From: Proteobacteria bacterium 005FR1
Lineage (GTDB): Bacteria; Pseudomonadota; Gammaproteobacteria; Pseudomonadales; Cellvibrionaceae
Direction: 5' to 3'
Length of the DNA: 64,000 nucleotides
Assembly: GCA_026192395.1 (NCBI GenBank)
Contig: WACF01000001.1
Span: 614,977 to 678,976 of the forward strand
A program made the position numbers and the translations under genes. The notes beneath the pieces are model-generated. The model had not been told where the DNA came from. It did not search any database and worked only from the letters and a program-made list of their open reading frames with translations. Below are positions 50,867 to 57,322 of this stretch, piece by piece. Numbering within the stretch: the stretch's first letter is position 1; each line of letters starts with the position of its first letter.

Positions 50867-52015
50867 GTGAAAACCTTGCGCAGTAAACTTCCCCAGGTAG
50901 GCACCACTATTTTCACGGTCATGACGAGAATGGCACAGCAGCATAATGCCATCAATCTGTCGCAGGGCTTTCCGGATTTTGATTGCCCGGCAGCCTTGCG
51001 GGAACGCGTTAGTTTCTATCTTAACGACCGGCGCAATCAGTATGCACCCATGACCGGGGTTGTCGAATTGCGCGAGCAGATCGCGCTCAAAATTGCTCAA
51101 CTATACGGCTATCAGGCCGATGCCGATCAGGAGATAACCGTCACCTCGGGCGCCACCGAGGCGCTATTTGACGCTATCCAAGCCGTCATCAGCGCTGGCG
51201 ACGAAGTCATCATGTTCGATCCGGCCTACGATTCCTACGATCCAGCTGTGCAGCTGGCAGGCGGCAGGCCTGTGCACATTCCGCTCACGGTGCCCGACTA
51301 TGGCATTGACTGGCAGGCATTAAGCGAGGCGATCAATGATCGCACCCGCATGATCATTATCAACTCACCACACAACCCCAGTGGATCAGTGTTGCATCGC
51401 AGTGACCTGAATCAGCTCGCGGAGCTGATCAGGAATCGGGATATTCTGGTGCTCTCCGATGAGGTCTATGAGCACATGGTTTTTGACGGCGCCCGTCATG
51501 AAAGCGTGCTCAGTCATGCGGAGCTGCGCGAGCGCAGTTTTGCCGTGTTCTCGTTTGGCAAAACCTATCATGCTACTGGCTGGAAGGCCGCTTACTGCGT
51601 AGCGCCGGCGGCGCTGACCGCCGAATTTCGCAAGGTCCACCAGTTTGTAACCTTCACCTCCACCAGCTTTGTTCAATATGCCATTGCTGACTTCATGCGC
51701 GACTGCCCGGAGCACCACCTGGAACTACCGGAGTTTTATCAGCAAAAGCGCAATACCTTCTGCAAGTTGATTGCTCCCTCGCGATTTACCTTTACGCCGT
51801 CGGCCGGCACCTATTTTCAGTGCGTCGACTTCAGTGGCATCAGCGATCTGACTGATATGGAATTTGCCACCTGGCTGTGCCAGGAGCATGGCGTTGCTAC
51901 CATTCCCCTTTCACCGTTTTATGCCCGCGCCCCCGGCTCTAGCATCATCCGTTTCTGCTTCTGCAAGGATGACAGTACGCTGGAGCAGGCTGCGGAGATT
52001 CTCAAAAAGCTGTAA
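50867..52015 (+). CDS. YbdL-like methionine aminotransferase, copy 2
   Basis: 382 aa. Same enzyme as at 47.9-49.1 kb. Retains the more family-like MTGVVELREQIA and GWKAAYCVAPA. The PLP Lys in FGKTYHATGWK and the substrate-side residues are intact, so it is presumably functional. GTG start at 50867. Followed by the same gene relic. Confidence 0.88.
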   Translation: MKTLRSKLPQVGTTIFTVMTRMAQQHNAINLSQGFPDFDCPAALRERVSFYLNDRRNQYAPMTGVVELREQIALKIAQLYGYQADADQEITVTSGATEALFDAIQAVISAGDEVIMFDPAYDSYDPAVQLAGGRPVHIPLTVPDYGIDWQALSEAINDRTRMIIINSPHNPSGSVLHRSDLNQLAELIRNRDILVLSDEVYEHMVFDGARHESVLSHAELRERSFAVFSFGKTYHATGWKAAYCVAPAALTAEFRKVHQFVTFTSTSFVQYAIADFMRDCPEHHLELPEFYQQKRNTFCKLIAPSRFTFTPSAGTYFQCVDFSGISDLTDMEFATWLCQEHGVATIPLSPFYARAPGSSIIRFCFCKDDSTLEQAAEILKKL

Positions 52016-52020
52016 GCATC

Positions 52021-52080
52021 ATGACATCGGAGCAGGCTAACACCTTGCTGGAACAGATTCGCGGCCGGACCCGTGAGCTT
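52021..52080 (+). pseudogene. 5' relic of a downstream gene (copy 2)
   Basis: ATG followed by EQANTLLEQIRGRTREL, then switch to transposase-derived sequence at 52080. Parent gene unknown; see copy 1. Confidence 0.55.
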
Positions 52081-52262
52081 CCAAGCTCCCTCCTATCCTT
52101 ACGCGCTTGCAGATCGAGCCCGACAATTGGCTATCGACCACCCAGCACTTTGAAAGCCGATTTAGACGTTTGGTGGGCAGCTGGCACGCTCTGAAGCGCT
52201 GTTGCCAGGAGCTGGGGTATCAGAGAACACCGGGGCTTTCCGGGACGAAGTTGCTTAGTTAG
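52080..52262 (+). pseudogene. 3' fragment of Y1 transposase
   Basis: Last ~60 codons of the transposase (PPILTRLQIEPDNWLSTTQH to the stop TAG at 52260-52262) with a few changes. Everything before is deleted. Followed by the downstream spacer and the motif at 52444-52455. Confidence 0.85.
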
Positions 52263-52341
52263 TCACCTCGAGTAGTTCAAGAAGCCGCTACGGGGACTGC
52301 ACTTGCCTTCTGCTCTTTTTCTCTGTGATTCTGGTGTGTTT

Positions 52342-53043
52342 TCACCGCCCTCTCCCTCCCCAACCTACTTTCATCCTGTTTTTAGGAAAGATATCGACGC
52401 TTAGCCGAGGCGCAAGTCGGCTCAGTTGAAGTGGGCAGTTAGAGTGGGTGTCCATGCAACTCCTTCTATCCTTTGCTTGGAACGCATCGATCACCTCGAA
52501 TGTCTCCTGGTCGATATCTTGAAACACTTTTACCTCAAGATGGCCATTAGCTTTGCATCCGAGTGAAACCAAACTTAAAGCATGATAGGCGCTTGATTTA
52601 TCTATGGCCCAGCTATTGCCGACAAAGCGAAACGAAGCAGCATCTGCATCCACTTTCTGATGCCCGTGGTAAACATGTTTCCCATCCTTGCTCCAGGAGC
52701 CGCCAAGTAACTCAAATTCATCTGGATTTGCATCGTCCAGGATGCATGTAAATAGATAGACCCGACTTATGTCCTTGGAGTAGGCCCATCGCAGTTGTTT
52801 AAAGGTGGCAGGGTCCGCTCCAGGGATCTCATTCCCCTTATAAAACACTTTATACTTATCTTTCCCAAATCCCTCGCCTAGCTTAGTGAAGGTTTCGGCG
52901 TCGGCGCCCTCAACTTCTTTGATTATGGGATCGTGATTCCACGATCTAATTTCAAAGGTCACACTATCGTCAATTTTGTACTTCCAGCTAGTGCACCCTG
53001 AAAGTACAAATATGGCAATAATTGTCAGGTAAACTCTGAGCAT
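52342..53043 (-). CDS. DKNYY-domain lipoprotein, distal integron cassette (3' end altered)
   Basis: Lipobox (IFVLSGC) then several DKNYY-type repeats (KDKYKVFYKGNEI, YSKDISRVYLF, WSKDGKHVYHGHQKVD, WAIDKSSAYHA). Function unknown. The frame reads on past DAFQAKDR through the GTGGGTGTCCAT motif (codons MDTHSNCP) to a stop in the transposon debris, so the native C-terminus and its attC have been lost. Start at 53043. The last cassette of the integron in this window. Confidence 0.75.
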   Translation of the reverse strand: MLRVYLTIIAIFVLSGCTSWKYKIDDSVTFEIRSWNHDPIIKEVEGADAETFTKLGEGFGKDKYKVFYKGNEIPGADPATFKQLRWAYSKDISRVYLFTCILDDANPDEFELLGGSWSKDGKHVYHGHQKVDADAASFRFVGNSWAIDKSSAYHALSLVSLGCKANGHLEVKVFQDIDQETFEVIDAFQAKDRRSCMDTHSNCPLQLSRLAPRLSVDIFPKNRMKVGWGGRGR

Positions 53044-53049
53044 GGATCC

Positions 53050-53133
53050 GCCTAACGCCCGCAGCACGCGCGGCTTCGTAATGGAGGCGCAGCCGCAATG
53101 AAGAAGCCGTCGCTGTGCCTGCGATTGTTAGAT
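53050..53133 (-). other. attC site 6
   Basis: On the - strand starts ATCTAAC (complement of GTTAGAT, 53127-53133), ends GTTAGGC (complement of GCCTAAC, 53050-53056), 84 bases, with imperfect palindromic arms (CAATCGCAGG ... GCGGGCGTTAGGC). Separates cassettes 6 and 7. Confidence 0.85.
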
Positions 53134-53134
53134 T

Positions 53135-53656
53135 TCAGGCTGAACACAAGATTGGCCAACCGAATTTCGTGCGCCATACCTGCTCGCCCAGCTTGAGGAT
53201 GAACGAATCTGAAACTTCATCCGCTATCGAAAAATTACGCAATTCCAAATAGTGGAATCTCCAGGTGAATCTGTGAAGTTGCGGATATCGAGCCAAAGCC
53301 AGTCCTGCTGTCCCCGGGTCAGCAAACGTGTGCTCGCGGGCACGAGCCCTCAGCGATGAAGCTAAGCCAGAGTAAACATGCTCCAGATTCCAGTAGACAG
53401 GCCTCTCCGCTTCGTACCTTGCTGCTCTTTTTGAGATGTCGTAATTCTTTACCGGAACTTCGGCACCGTCTCTAGCGCGCATGTAGGTTTCTTGCCAGAG
53501 CGGACATTCGAGCATCACTTCCATTGGCGCATCGGTAGACAGAAAGTACCACCCTGGCACTGTCGGGATCTCAGCTTCCACCATCCACTGAGAGTTGGTG
53601 AAGTCGACCATTACTTGTGTATATGGTCCATCTAGGTAATCCAGCAATCGTTCCAT
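53135..53656 (-). CDS. Integron cassette 6, hypothetical protein
   Basis: 173 aa, soluble, rich in aromatic residues (PGWYFLSTDAPMEVMLECPL, RFTWRFHYLELRNFSI). No family recognised. Ends inside or beside attC 6 and starts just after attC 5, the typical cassette layout; has no promoter of its own. Confidence 0.7.
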   Translation of the reverse strand: MERLLDYLDGPYTQVMVDFTNSQWMVEAEIPTVPGWYFLSTDAPMEVMLECPLWQETYMRARDGAEVPVKNYDISKRAARYEAERPVYWNLEHVYSGLASSLRARAREHTFADPGTAGLALARYPQLHRFTWRFHYLELRNFSIADEVSDSFILKLGEQVWRTKFGWPILCSA

Positions 53657-53661
53657 ATGAA

Positions 53662-53719
53662 ATCTAACGCTCGCAGCAGACGCGCGTTTTTCGCGTCGTG
53701 CTGCCTGCGTTTGTTAAAT
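53662..53719 (-). other. attC site 5
   Basis: 58 bases, from ATTTAAC (complement of GTTAAAT, 53713-53719) to GTTAGAT (complement of ATCTAAC, 53662-53668). Classic short 59-base-element look: GCAGGCAGCACGACGCG / CGCGTCTGCTGCGAGCGTT arms. Confidence 0.88.
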
Positions 53720-53733
53720 GCTGGCAGCTTGAA

Positions 53734-54039
53734 TCATTTTGAGCGTCTGGTGGTTGCCGAAGTAGATACATACTTTTCACAAAATTCATCCTTGGAGCGT
53801 TGGGTTCCATCTTGGCGATAGAAAAGCTCCCGTTGATCACGATCTATAAAAATAACCCTTTCAGTGCAGTTGACTTCGTAGCTCATGTCGTCGATAACCC
53901 CTCCGCCGGTATACGACGTCTGTGTTGCGTAGGTCGGAACTCTCTTGTTGTAACTGGATGGACCCGTAGTGGCAGAGCATCCGGTATCCAAGGCAGCGAT
54001 TGCTACTACAAAGGCCCATATCGATTTCGGGGTTAGCAT
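53734..54039 (-). CDS. Integron cassette 5, exported hypothetical protein
   Basis: 101 aa with an N-terminal hydrophobic segment and a lipobox-like LDTGC near residue 21 (Asp at -3 makes it a weak one). Two Cys later (VNCTERV, EFCEKYV). Function unknown. Confidence 0.65.
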   Translation of the reverse strand: MLTPKSIWAFVVAIAALDTGCSATTGPSSYNKRVPTYATQTSYTGGGVIDDMSYEVNCTERVIFIDRDQRELFYRQDGTQRSKDEFCEKYVSTSATTRRSK

Positions 54040-54070
54040 GAGTTGACTTGCGCTCCTTAGGCATTAGTGC

Positions 54071-54142
54071 ATTTAACGCCCGCAACAGCGGACAATTTGT
54101 AGCGGCAGCGGAAAATCGTTCCGCTGCTTGCGATTGTTATGC
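54071..54142 (-). other. attC site 4
   Basis: 72 bases; ends GTTATGC-complement at 54136-54142 and ATTTAAC on the + strand at 54071-54077. Internal AGCAGCGGAACGATTTTCCGC arms pair with the far end. Same family as sites 1 and 2. Confidence 0.88.
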
Positions 54143-54589
54143 ATTGCCATGTAAGCGTTTAGAATACCAGCCTACCACTAGCGCGAGGCTGTACACGGCG
54201 GTCTCCATCAAATTTGAAAGTAGCCCGAAGGCCACAAGTAGAATAGCTGAGGCTAGCCCCATGGCGTACGAGGGTTGAGGTGCAAGACCAAAACGGCCAA
54301 ATAGTCCGAACAAGACCATGAGCGTAGGGACCACAACCGCTTTCTTTAGGACCATGCCTCCGAACGCGCGTGAACCGTATTCGGGTTCGATGGAATCTAC
54401 AGCCGCCTGGGACTTTGCTTTGAGTTCCTCAAACTCCTCCTGCGTGAACGAATCTTGCGATTCCATTGCCCTGTGAAGCTCCGCCAACTCCGGTGTATTC
54501 GGTTGCGCCTGCTGCGATGACCATGCGGACACCAGCAAGCCAACGGTAGTGAGCACAATGAAAATGGCGATTAGCTTCATCTTATGCAT
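54137..54589 (-). CDS. Integron cassette 4, membrane protein of unknown function
   Basis: 150 aa. An N-terminal helix (LIAIFIVLTTVGLLVSAW) then a helical acidic domain and two more helices (VVPTLMVLFGLF; ASAILLVAFGLL). Starts at 54589 in the attC core ATGC or at the inner ATG 54580. Stop lies inside attC 4. Confidence 0.65.
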   Translation of the reverse strand: MHKMKLIAIFIVLTTVGLLVSAWSSQQAQPNTPELAELHRAMESQDSFTQEEFEELKAKSQAAVDSIEPEYGSRAFGGMVLKKAVVVPTLMVLFGLFGRFGLAPQPSYAMGLASAILLVAFGLLSNLMETAVYSLALVVGWYSKRLHGNA

Positions 54590-54644
54590 AACGCCCCGCT
54601 AAAACGCGCGCTTTTCAGCGTCGTTTTTGAGCGGCTTGTTAGAA
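54586..54644 (-). other. attC site 3
   Basis: 59 bases, TTCTAAC (complement at 54638-54644) to GTTATGC (complement of GCATAAC, 54586-54592). Arms CAAGCCGCTC and GCGGGGCGTT; the coding end of cassette 3 reads into it. Confidence 0.9.
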
Positions 54645-55021
54645 GGCGGCCTCGACGCAAGCACGATAAAAACGATTGTGCACGCTGCGATGTTCGTGCT
54701 CACGACCAGCCGAGGAAAGGCGTGCTCGAAGTAGCTGAAAGCGAGCCCCCAAAGTACTAGTGCCGCGATTAAAATTGTGAGTGGACTAGCCACTTGAAAC
54801 CTCTGACATACCCATATTAGCGGCATAGCATAGACAATCACTGCGAGGGCTCCAATTGGAAGCACTATGCCCATGGTCGCCAGCCAGCCAAAGATTACGC
54901 TAGGAGACACATTTGCTTTCGAAGCCATCGCTATTCCCGTCGCGAGCGCTGAGATTACCGCGCCCAAAACAAGAGCAATCCATAGCTTCAAGTATGGGTG
55001 TTCGATTGTTCCCCTGAGCAT
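54599..55021 (-). CDS. Integron cassette 3, membrane protein of unknown function
   Basis: 140 aa, four hydrophobic helices. The last residues SNKPLKNDAEKRAF are coded by attC 3, as is usual for cassettes. Starts at 55021. No homologue recognised. Confidence 0.7.
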   Translation of the reverse strand: MLRGTIEHPYLKLWIALVLGAVISALATGIAMASKANVSPSVIFGWLATMGIVLPIGALAVIVYAMPLIWVCQRFQVASPLTILIAALVLWGLAFSYFEHAFPRLVVSTNIAACTIVFIVLASRPPSNKPLKNDAEKRAF

Positions 55022-55030
55022 GACAGTGCC

Positions 55031-55101
55031 TTCTAACGCCCGCAACAGCGAGCAACTTGTAGCGCTAGCGGAAAGTTGTCCGCTGCTTGCGATTGTTATA
55101 T
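55031..55101 (-). other. attC site 2
   Basis: 71 bases between the complements of GTTATAT (55095-55101) and TTCTAAC (55031-55037), near-identical to sites 1 and 4. Confidence 0.88.
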
Positions 55102-55575
55102 TTTTCCACTGTTTAACTCTCGGTAGAAAAAGCGAGATGTCCACAGGAGTATTTCTGGGTCGGACTCGGTAACCCCGCCGCTTTCATATGCATAGCGATC
55201 CTTGATGAAAGCGCCGCTAATGCTGCTAAGGACATCGTCCATTTCTTGGCCAGATATATTGCATTCGTGGTCTCTGAATTTAGTTTGAAGCTGGGACTTG
55301 ATACCATTCTCCAATCCATCGAATAGCTTCTTCAGGTCATGCTCGCGAAGATTGCTTTCTGCGAATAGCCTCGTAATTCTTGCGTCGCCTACTTTGAGTA
55401 TTAGCCGTTCCGTTGAAGTTGCATCTAGCGACTTTAGGAACAACTCGATCGAGAACGCGAGATTCGCCTTATAGGCGTGGTAGAACTCGTCTATCTCTAT
55501 CGATTGTTTCTCGGCGCACTCAGCGATCTTTAAATGCCCTGATGCGATTTTAAATATCTCTGGATTACACTCCAT
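55096..55575 (-). CDS. Integron cassette 2, HEPN-like helical protein
   Basis: 159 aa, all-helical. The pattern KANLAFSIELFLKSL, then LREHDLKKLFDGLENG, then FIKDRYAYESG is the shape of HEPN-domain proteins (RNase toxins or nucleotide-binding partners). No clear R-X4-6-H motif, so catalysis is doubtful. Stop lies in attC 2. Assignment by fold pattern only. Confidence 0.6.
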   Translation of the reverse strand: MECNPEIFKIASGHLKIAECAEKQSIEIDEFYHAYKANLAFSIELFLKSLDATSTERLILKVGDARITRLFAESNLREHDLKKLFDGLENGIKSQLQTKFRDHECNISGQEMDDVLSSISGAFIKDRYAYESGGVTESDPEILLWTSRFFYRELNSGKI

Positions 55576-55591
55576 ACTCGGTTCCGGCTAA

Positions 55592-55663
55592 ATATAACGC
55601 CCGCAACAGCGGGCAATTTGTAGCGCCAGCGGAAAATTGCTCCGCTGCTTGCGATTGTTAAAT
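55592..55663 (-). other. attC site 1
   Basis: 72 bases. On the - strand ATTTAACAATCGCAAGCAGC opens and GCGGGCGTTATAT closes; inner arms GCAATTT / AAATTGC pair. Follows cassette 1. Confidence 0.9.
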
Positions 55664-55936
55664 GTTGGCCGGTGACCCCGCCTGGAACAATAATGAAGCG
55701 GCGATGCCAGCGAGCAAGAATACGAGAATACCAATAAAGGCAAACTTGCTAGAAGACTTTGGGCGTTTGGACTGTAGGTGCCCAAAAAGGTACACCGCAC
55801 CGCCCGCCAGGACGCCTAGTACATTAGTGTAAAGGAAGTACTCGAATCGCCACGCATCCGGCCGGAAACCAAAAAGGGCCGCTACTAGCATGACAACACC
55901 CGACATCACCCACAACGCACCAATTAGTTTAAGCAT
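55658..55936 (-). CDS. Integron cassette 1, membrane protein of unknown function
   Basis: 92 aa, about three hydrophobic helices (LIGALWVMSGVVMLVAALFG; FLYTNVLGVLAGGAVYLFG). First cassette, nearest to attI, so most strongly expressed if a Pc promoter works. Stop lies in attC 1. Function unknown. Confidence 0.65.
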   Translation of the reverse strand: MLKLIGALWVMSGVVMLVAALFGFRPDAWRFEYFLYTNVLGVLAGGAVYLFGHLQSKRPKSSSKFAFIGILVFLLAGIAASLLFQAGSPANI

Positions 55937-56134
55937 GCTGGACTCGGTTTAGACATTTAACAATATTATTAGACGGAAAGTTTCCGCATTCACAACGCGG
56001 AAAGCTTCCGTATAAGTCGTGCCAGATCTTATACCACATCGCGCTATGCCGCTAAACGTCTAGCTTATAACAAACAGGAATATGTCTGCGCCTGCCACTC
56101 GCCGGATTCCGTCCGCATAAGCAGGGCTAGGGGA
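55937..56134 (-). promoter_or_regulatory. attI recombination site and cassette promoter region
   Basis: Lies between intI and the first cassette. On the - strand the core GTTAAAT is at 55961-55955. Next to it are two 13-base palindromes CGGAAAGTTTCCG (55974-55986) and CGGAAAGCTTCCG (55998-56010), 24 bases apart, which may be IntI-binding or regulatory sites. A Pc -10 candidate TATAAG can be read near 56030, with a weak -35. Confidence 0.7.
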
Positions 56135-56162
56135 TTGAACTGTATATCCAAACAGGTATACC
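56135..56162 (+). promoter_or_regulatory. intI promoter with LexA (SOS) box
   Basis: TTGAAC (-35, 56135-56140), 16 bases, TATACC (-10, 56157-56162). The spacer begins with the LexA box CTGTATATCCAAACAG (56140-56155), which matches the consensus CTGT-N8-ACAG. LexA should block intI until DNA damage (known for integrons). Confidence 0.85.
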
Positions 56163-56204
56163 ATCTGGTGATCTGCCCACCTGATAGCAAGCGATGGACT
56201 GCAT

Positions 56205-57173
56205 ATGAACCGGTCTCCATTTCTCAGGGAAATCGAGGAATTAATGTACCGCCGTTATTATTCGAAGCGCACGGTCGAGACCTATATCTACTGGATTCGA
56301 TTTTTCATTGTTTTTCATGGCAAACGCCACCCTTCGAGTATGGGCGACACCGAGGTAGAAGCCTTCCTGACTCACTTGGTGTTGAAAAGAAACGTCGCCG
56401 CACAGACCCAGGCACTTGCTCTGAATGCCCTGAACTTCCTCTACAAAGAAGTGATAAAGCGGCCGCTCTCACTGCGTCTAAGTTATGTCTCCAGTAAGGT
56501 TCCGCGAAAGCTTCCCGTCGTGCTGACCCCAGACGAAGTGAAAGCCTTGCTGAATTCTATGCACCCGAGGCACTACTTGCCGGCTGCGCTCTTGTACGGC
56601 AGCGGCTTGCGGTTGATGGAAGCGGTGCGTCTGAGAATAAAGGATGTAGATTTCGAATACCGCTGCATACGCGTGTGGAATGGCAAAGGCGGACGACACA
56701 GGACCGTCACCTTGGCTCCGGAAGTTGTCCCTTTATTGCGTCGTCAGGTTGCAGCGGCGGAAAAGATTTGGGCGATCGATCTGAAGAACCCTGATTATGC
56801 AGGCGTCTGGATGCCCACGGCGCTGCGTTTCAAATATCCAGCCGCCAACAAGGAATCGGGATGGCATTATCTGTTTCCTTCGGAACGGCTCAGCCTCGAT
56901 CCGGAATCGGGGCTTTGGCGTCGTCACCACGTCGATGAAAGTGGATTGCAAAAAGCTGTGAAGGCCGCCGCCAGAAAGGCTCGGCTAAAAAAGACCGTGA
57001 CACCGCACACCCTGCGGCATTCATTCGCCACCCATCTGCTGGCGGCCGGGGCGGATATACGAACCGTTCAGGATCAGTTAGGTCACAGAGACGTTCAGAC
57101 CACCCAGATTTACACGCACGTTTTGCAGATGGGCGGCAATGCCGTGAAGAGTCCACTGTCTGCGATCCTTTAA
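56205..57173 (+). CDS. intI: Integron integrase IntI
   Basis: 322 aa tyrosine recombinase. Catalytic Arg (SGLRLMEAVRL), Lys region (WNGKGGRHRTV), HTLRHSFATHLL and LGHRDVQTTQIYTHV with the nucleophile Tyr. The additional domain WHYLFPSERLSLDPES between the boxes is found only in integron integrases. Divergent from the cassette array, as expected. Full length. Confidence 0.95.
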   Translation: MNRSPFLREIEELMYRRYYSKRTVETYIYWIRFFIVFHGKRHPSSMGDTEVEAFLTHLVLKRNVAAQTQALALNALNFLYKEVIKRPLSLRLSYVSSKVPRKLPVVLTPDEVKALLNSMHPRHYLPAALLYGSGLRLMEAVRLRIKDVDFEYRCIRVWNGKGGRHRTVTLAPEVVPLLRRQVAAAEKIWAIDLKNPDYAGVWMPTALRFKYPAANKESGWHYLFPSERLSLDPESGLWRRHHVDESGLQKAVKAAARKARLKKTVTPHTLRHSFATHLLAAGADIRTVQDQLGHRDVQTTQIYTHVLQMGGNAVKSPLSAIL

Positions 57174-57255
57174 CGCGAGCAGCGGGAGAGAGGCGTCGAA
57201 GCATGCTTTCCGCCTGAACTGTTGGCTCCACGGCCGGCACTCAGGGCATGTGTCC

Positions 57256-57285
57256 CGCGCCATCGATAAGATTATCGATGGCGCG
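57256..57285. repeat. Perfect 14-bp inverted repeat between intI and uvrA
   Basis: CGCGCCATCGATAA, GA, TTATCGATGGCGCG. Lies between convergent genes; hairpin likely but without a T-run. May act as a transcription attenuator or a protein-binding site. Confidence 0.7.
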
Positions 57286-57322
57286 GCCCGGCGACGCGGG
57301 TCACGGATGTCAGGACGTAGCC

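Larger units (their letters stand above)
47765..52455. repeat. Tandem duplication bounded by GTGGGTGTCCAT motifs
   Basis: Unit 1 (47765-50706, 2942 bases) holds an aminotransferase, a short gene relic, and a Y1 transposase. Unit 2 (50707-52455) repeats the aminotransferase, relic, and only the last part of the transposase, after an internal deletion matching 49139-50303. ATGGGTGTCCAT or GTGGGTGTCCAT lies at each edge (47772, 50685/50714, 52444). The two copies differ by about 18 amino acids of 382 by my count, so the duplication is not very recent. Confidence 0.85.

Noticed and set aside
56205-57173. Phage integrase
   Set aside because: Contains the integron-specific domain, LexA box and a divergent attC array; no phage genes nearby.
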